Assembly: GCF_036785885.1 (NCBI RefSeq)
Contig: NC_092323.1
Span: 12,656,501-12,720,500 of the forward strand
Reading direction: 5' to 3'
DNA length: 64,000 nt
Source: Coffea arabica
Lineage: Eukaryota > Streptophyta > Magnoliopsida > Gentianales > Rubiaceae
The notes beneath the pieces are model-generated. The model did no database searches, was not told the origin of the DNA, and was given only the letters and a program-made list of their open reading frames with translations. The translations under genes and the position numbers were made by a program. Below, one piece after another: positions 20,741 to 33,440 of this stretch. How positions within the stretch are numbered: the first letter of the stretch is position 1; the number at the start of each line of letters is the position of its first letter.

Positions 20741-23101
20741 GCATCTACAATGAACCAATTGCTTTCTCTAATTTGTGAAGAATTGCCTTACAGACCATTA
20801 TCGACCTTAAGAAAAATAAGAGTGTAATTATCCTGACAAGTGATAAGAAACTGCAACAGTCTCAAGGAGAAGGATTAAAAGATGCAATTGAAAAAGAAAT
20901 TAAGAATAAAGAAATAAAACCTCAATCTTAAATCATTCAAGTGAATGAATCTAGTGAGCAATTCTCAAATGTGGTGACATTTCTTTCATTCTCTAACCAA
21001 TATTTTTCTAACTCTTATTCTGTGATTTCTGTTAGTGAGATTGATTTTATTATATCAAAAGTTTTTGAATCTCATTGCAGGAATAAATTAAAAGTTGTGA
21101 TGGCCAAATATCTTGAATTGATAATTGTTTGTGATGGAGGAGTAAGTGAAGAATTTAGGATATTGTTTAATTGTTTGACACCATCTACTAGTCAATGAAA
21201 AAACGTAACTCATGTACTTAAAGATCACTCTACTGATGAAGGTTACCAAGGTTATATAGAGGATAAAACATAGAAACGAACAACACGATTTTATTCTCCT
21301 TGAACAAACATGATAATGTCCAGCCAAAAACTTTAAAGAAAAGCACTGCTTGGGAGGCAATCCAATGATTTTTAATTTTAATTTTAGTCATTTCATATTT
21401 ATTGTTTAATTTTTAGGTGCAATTTAAGTGATTTTATTTTATTTTTTGTGTCAGAAAGTAGTTCGCTAGAAGACATGCTCAAGTCAGAATTGAATGTTGA
21501 ATATTTCTATATCCATCATAATTTTTCAGAAGACTCTTTATGAATTTGGCATGGCCGCGCCTTCTAATCGCACGCTAGGAAAAAAATTTTCACGATGCAA
21601 CGTCAAAAGACTTTCAATTTTTATGATGTGCCCGTGCCTTCAGATTACATGTTAGGAATAAATTTCTTAAAATCATGATCAGAAAACTCTTCCACTTTAT
21701 GACGTGCCCACATCTTGTTCCAGTAAGTGGGGTTGAAAAAAAATCAAAACATTTTTTCCCTTTCTTTTTTTTTTCTCTTTCTTTCTTTCTCTTTTTTTCT
21801 TCATTCTTTCTTTTTTCTCTCCCAGTCGTATGATCAAACCCTTAGGGTTTCTGCTTCCATCCTGCCTCCACCATCTTCTCAAGATGAGCAGTTTTAGACT
21901 CTTCAAGTAGAGATGAAGCGGATGACCGGACGTCTTACTCGCCTCGAACTTTATATTTTCAAGATGACGCAGAACTTGGTCACCTTCTTTCATCACGTAG
22001 GATTCAACCCACATTTTGCTCCTGACCTGTAGTCATCCGTGACCCCTCGTTAATCAGAGAAGTTTTGTTGTCCCTTTTTCCTTCTCTTTTAATACTTTAT
22101 TGCTTACATTGGGGACAATGTAAGATTTAGGTGTGGGGGGAGTAGTATATTAGAAAAGTGCAAGTGTATGCATTTTTTGTTGAAATTTTTTATTCAATTT
22201 TTAAAATTTTATCTACTTTTTACCTATCTTTGTGCATATTAATGGTTATCTTAGATTCTCAAAATTTTCTATTGTTAATATTTTATATTTTAAGGTGTTA
22301 AGTATGACATGGTTAAATTTAATGATGTCTATTTAGTGAAATTTGAAATTTTGTGACTTTTGCACTTTTTGATTAATTTCTGTGTATTGTAAATATTTGT
22401 CTAATATTTTTTGTACAAATTGGTTCAATTATTAATTTTAGTTCTCCATGTTTAAAAAATAAAGCAGGTTTGTATGATTTTTAATTTTAATTTGGTGCTT
22501 ATTTATGAATAGTATTTGGCTATACTCTGCTAGTTATCGTTACCTAGTAACCGGGAATTTTCATCGAAAGTATCGATTTTTGTGTCAAAAAGTGACTATA
22601 GCTATAAGTATGTGGTTCTTAAGCGACAAGAGTTGAGTAACCGGACTCCTTCATTTGGTAGATGTCGAAGTTCGCGTCAAAAGATTTGAATGGTTAAAAT
22701 CTAAATATTTTCCTCAAAAAAGAAAAAAAAAGAAGAAAAGTTGTGCTAAGAGTGAAAAAATGAAAAAATATACGAGAATGTGGATGGTTATATTAGTTTG
22801 CTGATCCATGAGTTTTAATGTTGAGATTTTGCTTAATAGTTGAATAATTTGCTGAAAAATATTGGTTGAATATTTTATGTTTTTAGATTAATTAGTCAGA
22901 AATTGCAAAAGTCTCTGATTTTAAAAGCTAATTAGAGAGATATTTCTTAGAAATTAACCACTAATACTTGACATGTGTTTTAAGTGTAACTTAACAATAG
23001 ATAATTTGAGTAATAACCATTGTTTGAATTTAATTATTTAGTAGTGCTTGATTAGCTACTCTAGTACTTGAGGACAAGCACAGTTTAGGTGTAGGAAAAA
23101 T
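20741..23101 (+). other. Remaining interior of the gypsy element, no recognisable domain
   Basis: Own sequence of the outer element after the nested insertion. An 85-codon frame at 20941-21198 and a lysine-rich low-complexity frame on the other strand near 21700-22014 show no family motif, so they are not called. A G-run after 'taggtgt' at 22130-22141 and a similar 'ttaggtgtaggaaaaa' just before the 3' LTR are probable polypurine remnants. Confidence 0.55.
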
Positions 23102-24384
23102 TAATAGGTTGTATTTTTGTCATAAAATTCATGATTGTTTTTCCTTTTACTTTACCAAATATTGCGTTAATTGGTGTATTCTATTTATATTTGATAATTG
23201 TGTTTATTGTAGGGATTTAGAGTGAAAAAGAGTTAAGTACATGAATTTTAACTAATTTCTATGCAATTTGGCGTGGGCGCATCAAAGTCTAATCCTGCAC
23301 GCATGTTTGAAAAGTTCGAAATTTGGCACGTGATCTCCAAAATTTGAATTGAAGTCACAAGGGTCAGACGTCTCACTAGATGGATAGTGTTTTATTCCTG
23401 CTAGGATGCTAGTCTATTTTGTCTACTAAGACGTTTCGTTTTGTTGGGATAAGGTTTGATTTGTTACAATTTGATTCCACTAAGTAGTAGTAGTTGATTA
23501 GTGCTAGGAACGAAGATGGGGAGGACTACGGTTTCTTTATCCTTTCTTTTCTCCAAGGGGGGACTAGTCAGTAGGGAGGTCTCGTCTCTTTTTACGAAGA
23601 AACAAGAGAACCGAATTCATTTTTCTTTTCTTGGGGAATTCATCTCACTTGGAGAATGGCCACAGCAATAAATTTCAATATTTTGTGCGTGGCTTATTTC
23701 ATGGAGATGAGCTAAGCTTTTAATTTAGTCAAGGAACAACGGAGAATTTGATTCATCCAAAATTGTGAGATCGAATTGATTATAGTTATTTCCTTTATTT
23801 TGCTGGTATTTGTATGTTCTTTGATTTAAATTCTTATGGTTATTATTTTATTTAACTATCAAGAGCGCCCGATATTTAATTTAATCTAATAATCTAAACC
23901 AGTTAAAATAGTTAAATCTGTAATTGTTTAATTACTTTAAATTAGTTTAATTACTTTAAATTAGTAGTGGCTGGCATGATTGAATTTGTGTCAGGGGAAC
24001 ATATGTGTTAACTTATAATAACTCTCGTAACGTGTTATTTGGTTAGAACAGGGTTTCTCAAATTCTTCAGGCAATTGAAAAATCAAACTCTAAGATCATA
24101 TCTAAGATTATTTCTTGATTAGGAAAGTAATTAACGGTCGTATCTTGATCACCGATACATACAGTAAGGAGAAGTTGATTATCATCACGTGTTTGGTAGT
24201 TATAATTTGTTTATCAGCGAGTGAATGAAATTATTATTCCATCCATGATCAATTGAGTGAATCATTCCCAAAGTTATTTTTTGGCTAGAGTTTATTTATT
24301 ATTGTTTCATTTTTAGTTAAATTATCAGTTAGGCCTTTTTATTTGATTTGTTTAATTATTCACATTTTTATAAAACCCCCCTTA
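23102..24384 (+). repeat. 3' LTR of old gypsy-type element, truncated
   Basis: It aligns with 12780-13750, with about 290 extra bp (about 23300-23575) that the 5' LTR has lost. Alignment stops at 'accccccctta' (24384), about 115 bp before the LTR should end, so its end and the 3' target duplication are deleted. Confidence 0.75.
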
Positions 24385-25109
24385 CTTAATTCATATTTGT
24401 TTACAGAAAAGACAAACTTGTAAAGTAATTTCATTTGTTTTTAACTCCCAAACAAAAGAAAATCACTTACCTTCTTTTGTTTCTTAAAACTCCCAAATAA
24501 TTTAGATAGAAACTTGGATCCTTTCCCATCCTTATTTTCTTTTCTAACTTCTCCTTTCTCTTCTTTTATTTTCTACTCTAAACTCCCAAACTAGTTATAA
24601 GAAAGAAGCAAAGAATTAGACATTGGTCTGCAACTTTTCTATTATTCTGCTTTGACCTCTAAAGTTTTGCAAAACCGTAAATGCTTCCATAAATTTCTTT
24701 TTTTGTTCAAATAAGTCTCATAAATGAGTCTTAGGCACCTCAATTTACATGTAAAGCTTAAAAACATTCAATTAGAGTTAGGATTCGAGGATGTTAAAAT
24801 TTAGGATGTATCAAAATACAAATAGAGAGATAAAGGAACATTTTTATTCATATTAATAATACACTTACACATATTTGTGTGTATGATCTATTTAATTTTT
24901 AATTAATATATTTATGACAATACTATGATAGCACCCGGTTCTTAGGCCAATCCGATCCTGATTGAATCCATTAACTTTTGATTCTTGAGTTCAGCTGAGC
25001 CACCACTGGGTATGACTTTCAAAACATAGGTACAAATTAAAGATTTTTAAAAAATTTTGGGGCGGCTGCTCCCGGATCCGTCCTTGGCTATGACAACATT
25101 AACAAGTTC
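24385..25109. other. Gene-free stretch between the transposon nest and copy B
   Basis: AT-rich, no gene. Bases 25055-25090 contain 'ggggcggctgctcccggatccgtcc', resembling hAT-type ends, but no partner end or target duplication was found. Confidence 0.4.
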
Positions 25110-25379
25110 AAAAGTTTGACCATGACAAAGACGTGTCAAGATGGAAGAACTTTAACCAATCAGATAGTTATCTGTAGAAATTGACTATGGACTGTTTCTA
25201 TAAATGACATCTGACAGAGATATATCAGATTAAAGGCCCTGTAACAATTGATCCAAGGAACAATATTAAAGGCCGTGTATCTTGCCTAGGCTGAATGAGG
25301 AAGACAATTTACATTAGGTTCCAAGCAAAACAGGCGTTTTCGCTGCTAAGCCTGCAATGGCCATCATGTTCCAGACCAG

Positions 25380-25840
25380 GCCAATGTTGCATGGTTCAAA
25401 GTACATGTGTTGAGGGATGCATTAAACCCGTGGCTGGCGTGTGGTGGGAGGCTAGCAACTAAAGATAGGTTGTTAGCTTGGGGTTCGAGTGTGGATCCTT
25501 CATGCGTGCAGCAGCTAGCTTCTGAATCTATATCACACGTTCTTTTTCTTTTCTTTCTTTTTTTTGTAGTTTTTGGTTGGCCTTTTCTTGCTTACGTATG
25601 GTAATCAGTGCGGAAGTTGTGATTGATCTATCGTGTAGTTGGACATTGGGATTCTAAGCTGCAATGGATGGTTCAACATGCATTGGTTCTCAGCACTCCT
25701 TTGTTGGTGCTAATGTGCTATTAGAAGACTTGCCTTTGCAGCAATAGTTTATCACGCGTGGAGAAATGTTTGTGGAGTACACTGATGAAACAGATAGTGA
25801 AAGATATCTGGGATTCTGGATATTGTGGCTGGTTGGGCAA
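25380..25840 (+). pseudogene. LINE 3' remnant (zf-RVT region)
   Basis: The frame at 25407 includes WLACGGRLATKDRLLAWGSS followed by VDPSCV, the start of the zinc-binding domain found after the reverse transcriptase of plant L1-type LINEs. Further down, in shifted frames, comes a region resembling the 'lafaaivyhaWR' end of the same domain (about 25718-25770). Stops and frameshifts are frequent. No reverse transcriptase catalytic motif or target duplication is seen. Confidence 0.65.
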
Positions 25841-28800
25841 GAAGGGACTTAAGCAACACAAAGCTCTAAATCTTTGTACAGAATTGGATTTTTCTAATTC
25901 CATGATTTGACATGCATTGTCAATATTGCTGCTTATGTTTGAGTCGAGTTCATAATTTCTGTTTCTTTGACAGATTGTATGGGTATCCACCTCACTTGTG
26001 AAAGCTTTTTGCCCATTAAGAACATGTCATACTGAAAGAAAAAGATTAGTCTTGTAAGCCCAAACAATGCAACTATCATGATATCAAGTTCCCAAAAGTG
26101 GAAGGATAGAGTAGAATAAGGGGCGTATTATTCATTTTTCTTTTTGTTGGATAAGAAGGGTGGTGCATAAAAATCAAACTTTGCCTTTGCATCACTTTGC
26201 CCACTAATCAATTAATCATCTAGTTGATAAGCTTTTATTAATTATTGAGCAACCTGTACGTGATAATCCATACATTGTTCAATGAATATATAGTAAAACT
26301 TGCCAGTTAAGTACTATGCAGCAATCACTCATTGATGTGGAAAGTTTCCACTTCAGCGAACATCTATCATTTTGTACACGTCTATTTCAAATTGACAACT
26401 ATCCAACAAGAAAGTTCTCTATTACGGATACCATTGCAGTTAGCACCATCCAAAAGAGCCCAGATGTCATCTCCAATCCCAGATCATCTTTTATCGATAT
26501 TAACAAATCCACGGCAACAAAATTATAAAGCCCACGACCATGACAATTCATGGTTAAGCATTTCCTAGGGGACATAGACACATGATTTTCTGAGCTTCTT
26601 GGGACAGAATTGTCTTTCTGTCGGGTATTGTTTCGTTTGATTGACAAGGAAATTTTGTTTAATGTGCCAAAATTGGCTTTTAAGTAATATTTTTCCCTTA
26701 AAATTAATGTGAGTGTTTATACACTCATTTTGTGAGTCGAATTTTAATAAGTCCATACTCAACTCATACAGAAATCATCTTACAGCCCGAATTCAATCCA
26801 TTCTCGGTACATAGAAATATCTGCCTTATGTATAATTATAATTACATCGGAGCTTTATTCTATGAACTACAGACGCCCAAACTCAATACGCAATAAAATT
26901 GTACTTCATATTAAAGTTCAAGCTCAACCCAACCTAACATTATATGAAGCTAGGTCTCTTTTTCTTAGGATCAAACAGGTCAAATTCAGGCTGATCCAAA
27001 ATAGTCCTTGTTTGCTAGGGTTGGTTGGGAATTTCAATGCCAAATGAGTCTCACGGTTGCCAAGTGACTAACCTTCTCCGCACTCTGCCCCCATAATCAG
27101 CTAAAATCCTCCCTCTCAATCTTTCACAGAAACACCCACCCTCACCTATCCAAAATATCCCACACACAAAGTTGGAGGGATTGTTAAATAACAGGAAAAG
27201 CCGCCCCACAAGTTTTTATGTGGCATGAATTGTTGTTTATTTATCAGTATTTCGATGTGTTTGTTTGTGTTTCCGATCCTTAAGTCCCTTACGGAATCCC
27301 TCACTAAGTTCCACCCCAAAAAAATGACACATGTAACAAATCACACGAAGTCAATTGTATTTTGCCCTCTAAACAAACTACTAAATGCCAATTGTATTAT
27401 AATAGGTTAATGGAAAAGAAAAGATTTAGGGTTATTAGAAGTTTGGAACCAGGTTTTAGGCTGCCAGGTGAAGTTTTTAGTTTTATATTTTTTTTAATTG
27501 ATGTGTAGTGATCGTATGATTGGTTGGGAAGTCAAAATAGCCTAGACAAGTTGTATTGAGTAGGAATACGTCTCGAGTTAGTAAGTGACTTCACATGATC
27601 CGTTGTTACCTACGCCAAGTTTTTAAAATGAGACTTGATAGGGTCTCCACAGGGGCTGAGGATTGGAAGCAGTTTGTTTGCCCCTTTGTCTAAGTTGTCA
27701 AACTCTATTTTAGAAATTATGATCAATCACCAGTCTGTCTATGAGGTATGATATGTGGTATGATGGTTGCAATTCTTGTGCTTTGAGATGGACAAGGATT
27801 CAGTACAGTTATATTTTGTGTGATGCCGTCTAATTATTATACATATTCAAATTTTTTGATATATAAATACATGAAAATGTTGTATTGAATTTATGTCAAG
27901 CATTTTATTCTTGTACATCACCTTTACTCTGAATACAACAATGCAATGTAATTGTACATTAAGTAATACAAAAAGTATAACAATCGGGTCGAATTGCAGA
28001 GGTAACCTTGACTGCACTAAGTCCTTTCCCCTATTGAGATGGTGATTACACTAAGTTGACTAATGATAATCGTATTTGGGGAGTTGTATTTGAACTCAAT
28101 TCCAATTGTATTGGTTGGTCTTTGCTTGAATTTGTTACTTCTCTTCGAATGGAAGGTGAAAAGTAAACAATATTTAATGGATATAAAAGATAAAAAAGAA
28201 TTGTTGAAAAATTAGTTGGCGTTGTTCCGCTAGAATAAAAATACAAATGTTAAATAGAAATATTAACAACAATAATAATAATTATTATTATAACAATAAT
28301 AAAATTAACTATAATAAAATAGTTAAAATAATAATATAATAATGCACAAATGTGGAGGGTTGAGACACGGATATCTCGCTTTCTTTAAGGTGATTCAAAC
28401 CTCTGCGGAAGAATCAATTCCGGTGCAGTAGAATCTCCAACTTGTCACCCCCAGGATATAACAGCCCAGTCACACTTGTTGACATTTTCTCTAGACTGCA
28501 CAACTAAGAGAGTATAGCTCTACAAACACTTTTTTTCTTACCTAACTATGAGATAGAAAATAGTGAATTTAAACTCACAAGATATAAGTTGTAGTAGTAG
28601 TATTTTTCCATCTTAACTATACATATTTATAGATGAAGAAAAATTAGACAAACATAACCTATACTACTAATAAGACACTAAGTAAATGCTGAAATTATTA
28701 GCCAGTCAAAACACATTGAAATTTGTATTGTAAGTTTACAAAAACATTATAATGTGTTTTCAATTACAAAAACTTATTGTAATTGAAAAGCCATAATTTC

Positions 28801-28967
28801 ATATAATAAGTCTTTCGTCAAAAACATTCAAAGACCAATACATTTCAAAAACATTTACCAATTTATTCTCCTTATAACTTACACATTTAATCGAGAATAT
28901 AACTATTTTATTAAAATCTCCAACAGTTGGTTTCCCAATAGAAGTCTCGATGGTGCTTCATAACAAA
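25841..28967. other. Gene-free AT-rich stretch of copy B
   Basis: No convincing coding frame, only short spurious ones. Bases 28060-28165 align with 1110-1215 of copy A. An (AAT)n-type microsatellite lies at 28265-28345. The last 33 bases (28935-28967) are the left flank of the Helitron and match 1455-1487. Confidence 0.5.
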
Positions 28968-29223
28968 CTAGGAGGTGAACACCGCGCGATGCGCGGTGCG
29001 ACTCTACAGCTTGCCCAGAATGCCCACACATCTTAATTGAGATAATATGCTTTGTTTCCGGAGGTGCTATATGAAATCCATTGAAATATATATTTACAGT
29101 CTTGACTTGAACTAAAAGTAACAGAAAGGACATCAGTTCATAGTTAATAGGGTTAAAATGCATCATCTTCCAAGATTGGAAACCGCAAATCAGGGAAATT
29201 ACTCTTAAAATAACAATCCGTCA

Positions 29224-29730
29224 TCATGATTTTCTTCTAGCTAATGCAGTTATAATTCCACCAGCTATAAGTACCACAGTAGTAACTGAAATGCCAATTC
29301 CAATGACGCCATCTGCACCATAAGTTAAACATTTATTTCATGCATTGCCATACCCAAACAAAAAAATCCCGAGGATTCAAAGCAATATGGTTATCACCTT
29401 CTGTAATTTGTTCTTTTATTGTCTTCTCAAGGTACGAAGCCCGCCTCCAATCAGGTTTAATCTAGCAAACAAAAGCAAAACCAATGGGATAAAAGCACCA
29501 CTCTTGAATACAACCAAAATGTTCTATAGTTTCTTTCTTTTGACAAGTAATATTGGTAAGCATGTTAAACTATGAGCAATTTCATTAATGGGAGCAGAGA
29601 ACTAACCTCCAAACATGTCTATACAAGCTGCAGGCTCCTTAAATACTTACCACTTCAATAACAACCAACAGCTAGAAGGTAAAGCTTTTCACTCTTCTGT
29701 GATGGACTATCGGTCCTAGAGAGAGAAGCT
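29224..29730 (-). pseudogene. FIS1 (mitochondrial fission 1) gene fragment, exons 3-5, captured by Helitron
   Basis: Three exon-like blocks on the minus strand: 29730-29607 (ASLSRTDSPSQKSEKLYLLA continuing VGCY, a TPR-like helix region), 29461-29398 (PDWRRASYLEKTI) and 29312-29224 (DGVIGIGISVTTVVLIAGGI, then ITALARRKS-stop, the C-terminal membrane anchor). Splice sites GT and AG and phases are kept between blocks. FIS1 anchors fission machinery to mitochondria and peroxisomes through this tail. In the first block two codons are now stops (the arginine after CY, and one before TCLE). The N-terminal exons were not found, so it cannot encode the protein, though it keeps introns as expected of DNA-level Helitron capture. 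Confidence 0.85.
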
Positions 29731-30485
29731 GCACACAAACAAGAGTTAGTTTTTAGCAGTGAAAGTAGTTTGCAATTCATATTTAAATCGAATTTAAACA
29801 CCAAAACTCCAATTGCAGTTCTCTCTTTCCAACTTTCTAAAAAGGTCACACACTCTTAGAACAGTACTTTTTATAGTATGGCAAAAATTACCATTCTATG
29901 TGAGTAACAAGTACTACAATTAAATTTATGTAAAATTTTGAGTCTTCTGCTTGTAAAAACCTAGCAAACTCTAACACATGCAATGACATAATTCCTTCAG
30001 ACTACAGAGAAGATTATTATAACATGCAGTATTATAAAAAAAAAAAGAAAAAAAACTCTTAATAACATCATTACTTTTCTGGATAACAAACATCTATATT
30101 CTAGTATGAAAAGTGCCATTGAACAACCATAAACAAATAGTGCAAGTAGTTACTCATGCATGGAAGGCACAGGTGGTCGATGATTAGGAAATTTTTTTGG
30201 CCAAAGAGCTCAAAAATGATAATAATAAGAAGAGGAGGTTATGAGAACTAAACATGGATCAAAATATAAGGCATATAGTGGTTCTGTCTGATTCCTTTTT
30301 TAAGTTGAATGTAACTGAACATGCATACAAATAACAGAGCAACACAAGCAAACGACAATTATTTGCAAGTTGTTGAAAATATTCAGTAAAGAACCATGAT
30401 TTAAAATTTATACAATAATTAAAAAAAAAGGTAAGAAAAGGTCTATGAAAATAGATGAAATGTCAATATCTGCATATGTACCTAG

Positions 30486-30900
30486 GTAAATGGTGAACAA
30501 CAGAGTGACAATATCAGAATAAAACTTTCCATGTGTATTGAAAGTTATTTGGGCGTTCATAGTTTGGACAAGCCAAATAGAAATCTCGTCATCCTTAAAA
30601 CTCATTCCAACACAAGTTGTGATCCATGCTGTGCCAGTTTTTCATTAAACAGAAAAAAGAAAGAAGCAGAATGAAAACATATGCAGAGTATACATAGAGA
30701 AAGTAGCTTTAATGATGAAAGGATTAATGAGTCTTACAAACTGTAATGCAGTAGCTATGTGTAATCTGCATACCTTTAATGATGAAAGGATTAAAGAGCC
30801 TTACAATTGGCTATTACTGACCGGTGGAAGGAGTACTTGCCGATTAGCATAGCTGCTTTCATTATCCATTTGCAGTAATTGGTTTCCACTCTTTTGAAAC
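30486..30900 (-). pseudogene. Two exon-like blocks of an unidentified gene inside the Helitron
   Basis: Minus-strand block about 30618-30486 reads WITTCVGMSFKDDEISIWLV and then QTMNAQITFNTHGKFYSDIV up to a possible donor (cctag/gtacat). A second block, about 30900-30814, reads FQKSGNQLLQMDNESSYANR and then QVLLPP with a following 'gtcagt'. Both are open and flanked by plausible splice sites, but I do not recognise the family. They may be captured exons or chance frames. Confidence 0.3.
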
Positions 30901-32213
30901 CTGATTTGAAATAAAAAATAATAATAAATAATGATCATAAGATCAGTGCATAGGACAATTTAAAAATTTATAACAATCATATAGATTCACAACTTCTCGA
31001 AAACATGGAATTATAAGAATCACTAATAATGACTGAGTTGAGAGGCTAAGATCTAAAATGAATGAGGGAAAAATTATGTTTGATACTATTAACATGTTCA
31101 ATTTAAAATGTTAAAGTACGCAGGGAAAAAAAGGTGCAAATGGTTACAGTTGGCTGTTGTCAATCTTCACAAAATATTAGAAATTAATAAATAGAATAGC
31201 AAGCGATCACACTTTAAAAATGTTGTTTCTATGTTAGGCTTATTACCAAAGTCCGAATTTACTGCTATCATTTCCTTGTTCTATGTTGTGGCAGCATACA
31301 ATATGACAAAACAATACACTGATGTTATATTCTAACAGCAAGCAAACATCATTAAAATTTTGGTTGCCTCTTTTGACAGCATACAAAGTGACAAAATAGT
31401 TCATTATTATTAATTTTCATCCTGCACCTTTCTAATGACCAATAATAGCATAAAGACAGCAAAAACTTATAGTAATGTGCAAGTGAAAAAATCTGTTAAT
31501 AGAAGGAAAAAAAAAGGAAGACAAAACCTTAGATGCACTAAACAAACCATTTCCCTTTTTTTTTGGTTCAAGAAAAACACCCAAATAAAACTCGCCTTGA
31601 GAAAACAATTTCCCCAATCCTTTTGTACCATACTGCAAATTTTAATAGCTCAACCTATAACAAACATTTAAAATTCAGTAGAAAATAAAGACGCCTATAA
31701 CAAAAAGAAGAAAAAAATAGTTTGTAATTTAAATAGATAACAAAAAACCTAAAACTTAAAATAGCAAACAGTTAAAACTTAGAAACTTTTAAAGTTACTT
31801 TTGTTGCACCATAGGTGAACACATGAAAAAATTTTGAACCACCCTAAGCAAGCGGACAACAACACAATGCACCCTATGAAAGGACACATAAAATCACATA
31901 AGATTTCTACTAATACACAAGAAACCAGAAGGGGAAATTATAAAGAATAAATTACCATTTTTGTAAAGTCTTTGTACTCCTTATAACAACATAACAAACT
32001 TTCCAAACAATCTGATATGATAATTACACATCATCCCTAACCAAGCTAGCAAATATAGTAGAATCATTAAAAAAAAAAGAAACTTTTCTAAAAATGCGAC
32101 AGAAACACTAAGATAACATGAAGCTTGTCTTTTGTTAAGAAAACATGAGGTCAGCGATTAAGAAAACATGAGGTCAGCAGTTAAATATCTGCATCTTTTG
32201 TTATTTTTGGCCG

Positions 32214-32400
32214 AAGAAATACTACTGTTTTAAATGTAGAAATGGCTTTCAAACTTCATTCTATGATTAGAATAGTGCAGAAACCCAATAATGATCTAAG
32301 AGGCTGAAAAAATACCATTGTTTTAAATGTAGAAATGCCTTTCAAACTTCATTCTATCATTAGAATAGTGCAGCAACCCAATAATGATCTAAGAGACTTT
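32214..32400. repeat. Tandem duplication of about 92 bp within the Helitron
   Basis: The unit 'ttttaaatgtagaaatg(g/c)ctttcaaac...aataatgatctaagag' occurs at about 32228-32303 and 32320-32395 with only a few differences, so it is a fairly recent duplication. Confidence 0.85.
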
Positions 32401-32739
32401 AAGCGAAGAAATTAGGGGGGGAAAAGATAAAACATAAAGCAAGAAAATAAGAAATTCGGGCACAAAAAGCTTACCTTTTGATGATTTCTCCAACCTAAAT
32501 AAAAAAAAAACCACAAAACAATTGAGCAAATGATGAGATATGAAATAGGTAAAAAAAATAAAATGTAAGATTAACAATTGAGCATGTTAGGGTATCTCGA
32601 TGTGTGATCAATGGATTTTTTCCTTATGCGGCTATAGAGACATGTTAAAAAGAGAGTTTGAGAGGGAGGTACGAGAAGTAAGTGCATTGGTGGATGAGAA
32701 AATGAAGTCTCATTTGAATCTTGTGGGTAGATGAATGAC

Positions 32740-33440
32740 ACAACCTCTATATCCAAACATATCCTTATCTGCTTTCTTAATCTCTCTCATATGATCCGAT
32801 AAAGGAAGAAAAACACTAACAAATATACATAAAAATAAATAGATATTCCTGCTTGATCTTGTCAACACAGGCCTCCATATCGAAATCCATCCTTATTTGC
32901 TTTCTTAATCTCTCTGATGGGATCGAAACAAGGGAAAAAACGAACAATATACATAAAAATAAACAAAAAACTCAAAAATTTTAAGAGATTGGATTTCTTT
33001 TGCTTAGAACATGTGATTTTTTTTAAATTTCACAAAAAAAAGTTAAAATACTTACTGAGCTAAAATATCACTTGTTCTAATAAACATGCTGAGATCCAGT
33101 CTTTCCCTTGTTTGCTTCTTTCCATGCGGCTTTCTTTTTTTTTTTTTTGTCTAATTTCTTGCAGTAAAAATAAGTATCAATACTTACGGAGCAAAAAACC
33201 GAAGATGAATATAAATTTCACCCAAAAAAAAGGAAAAAATACTTACTTAGCAAAAAAATTACATGTTCTGATGAAGATGCTGAAGATCCATTTTTTCCTT
33301 GTTGCTTCTTGTTTCCACGTGGCTTCCTTGTTTTTTTTTTTGCCTCATTTCTTGCAGTAGAAAAGGAAAGTTAAGATACTTACCGAGCAAAAAATTCAAC
33401 TATTCAAATGAAGAAGATGAAAATGGAAAAGATCCTATTT
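32740..33440. repeat. Degenerate tandem repeats within the Helitron
   Basis: Two copies of 'ctttcttaatctctct...atatacataaaaataaa' (32770-32842 and 32898-32965) are followed by two to three copies of a roughly 185-bp unit with 'ccttgtttgcttct', a T-run, 'atttcttgcagta' and 'acttac(t/g/c)gagcaaaa' (33045-33190, 33230-33400). No coding sense was found. Confidence 0.7.

Larger units (their letters stand above)
12780..24384 (+). mobile_element. Old gypsy-type (Athila/Tat-like) LTR element, host of the nested insertions
   Basis: The outer layer of a three-layer nest. LTRs are 12780-13861 and 23102-24384 (the 3' one is truncated about 115 bp short of its expected end). Own internal sequence is 13862-14454 and 20492-23101, which is too decayed to show gag or pol. 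Near 22108-22145 'ttggggacaatgtaagatttaggtg' precedes a G-run, the kind of sequence found near the 3' end of plant gypsy elements. No reverse transcriptase motif is seen, so it was probably a non-autonomous family. Confidence 0.75.

Noticed and set aside
21697..22014. 105-codon minus-strand frame
   Set aside because: Dominated by a lysine/glutamate low-complexity run from a T/C-rich tract in a decayed retroelement.
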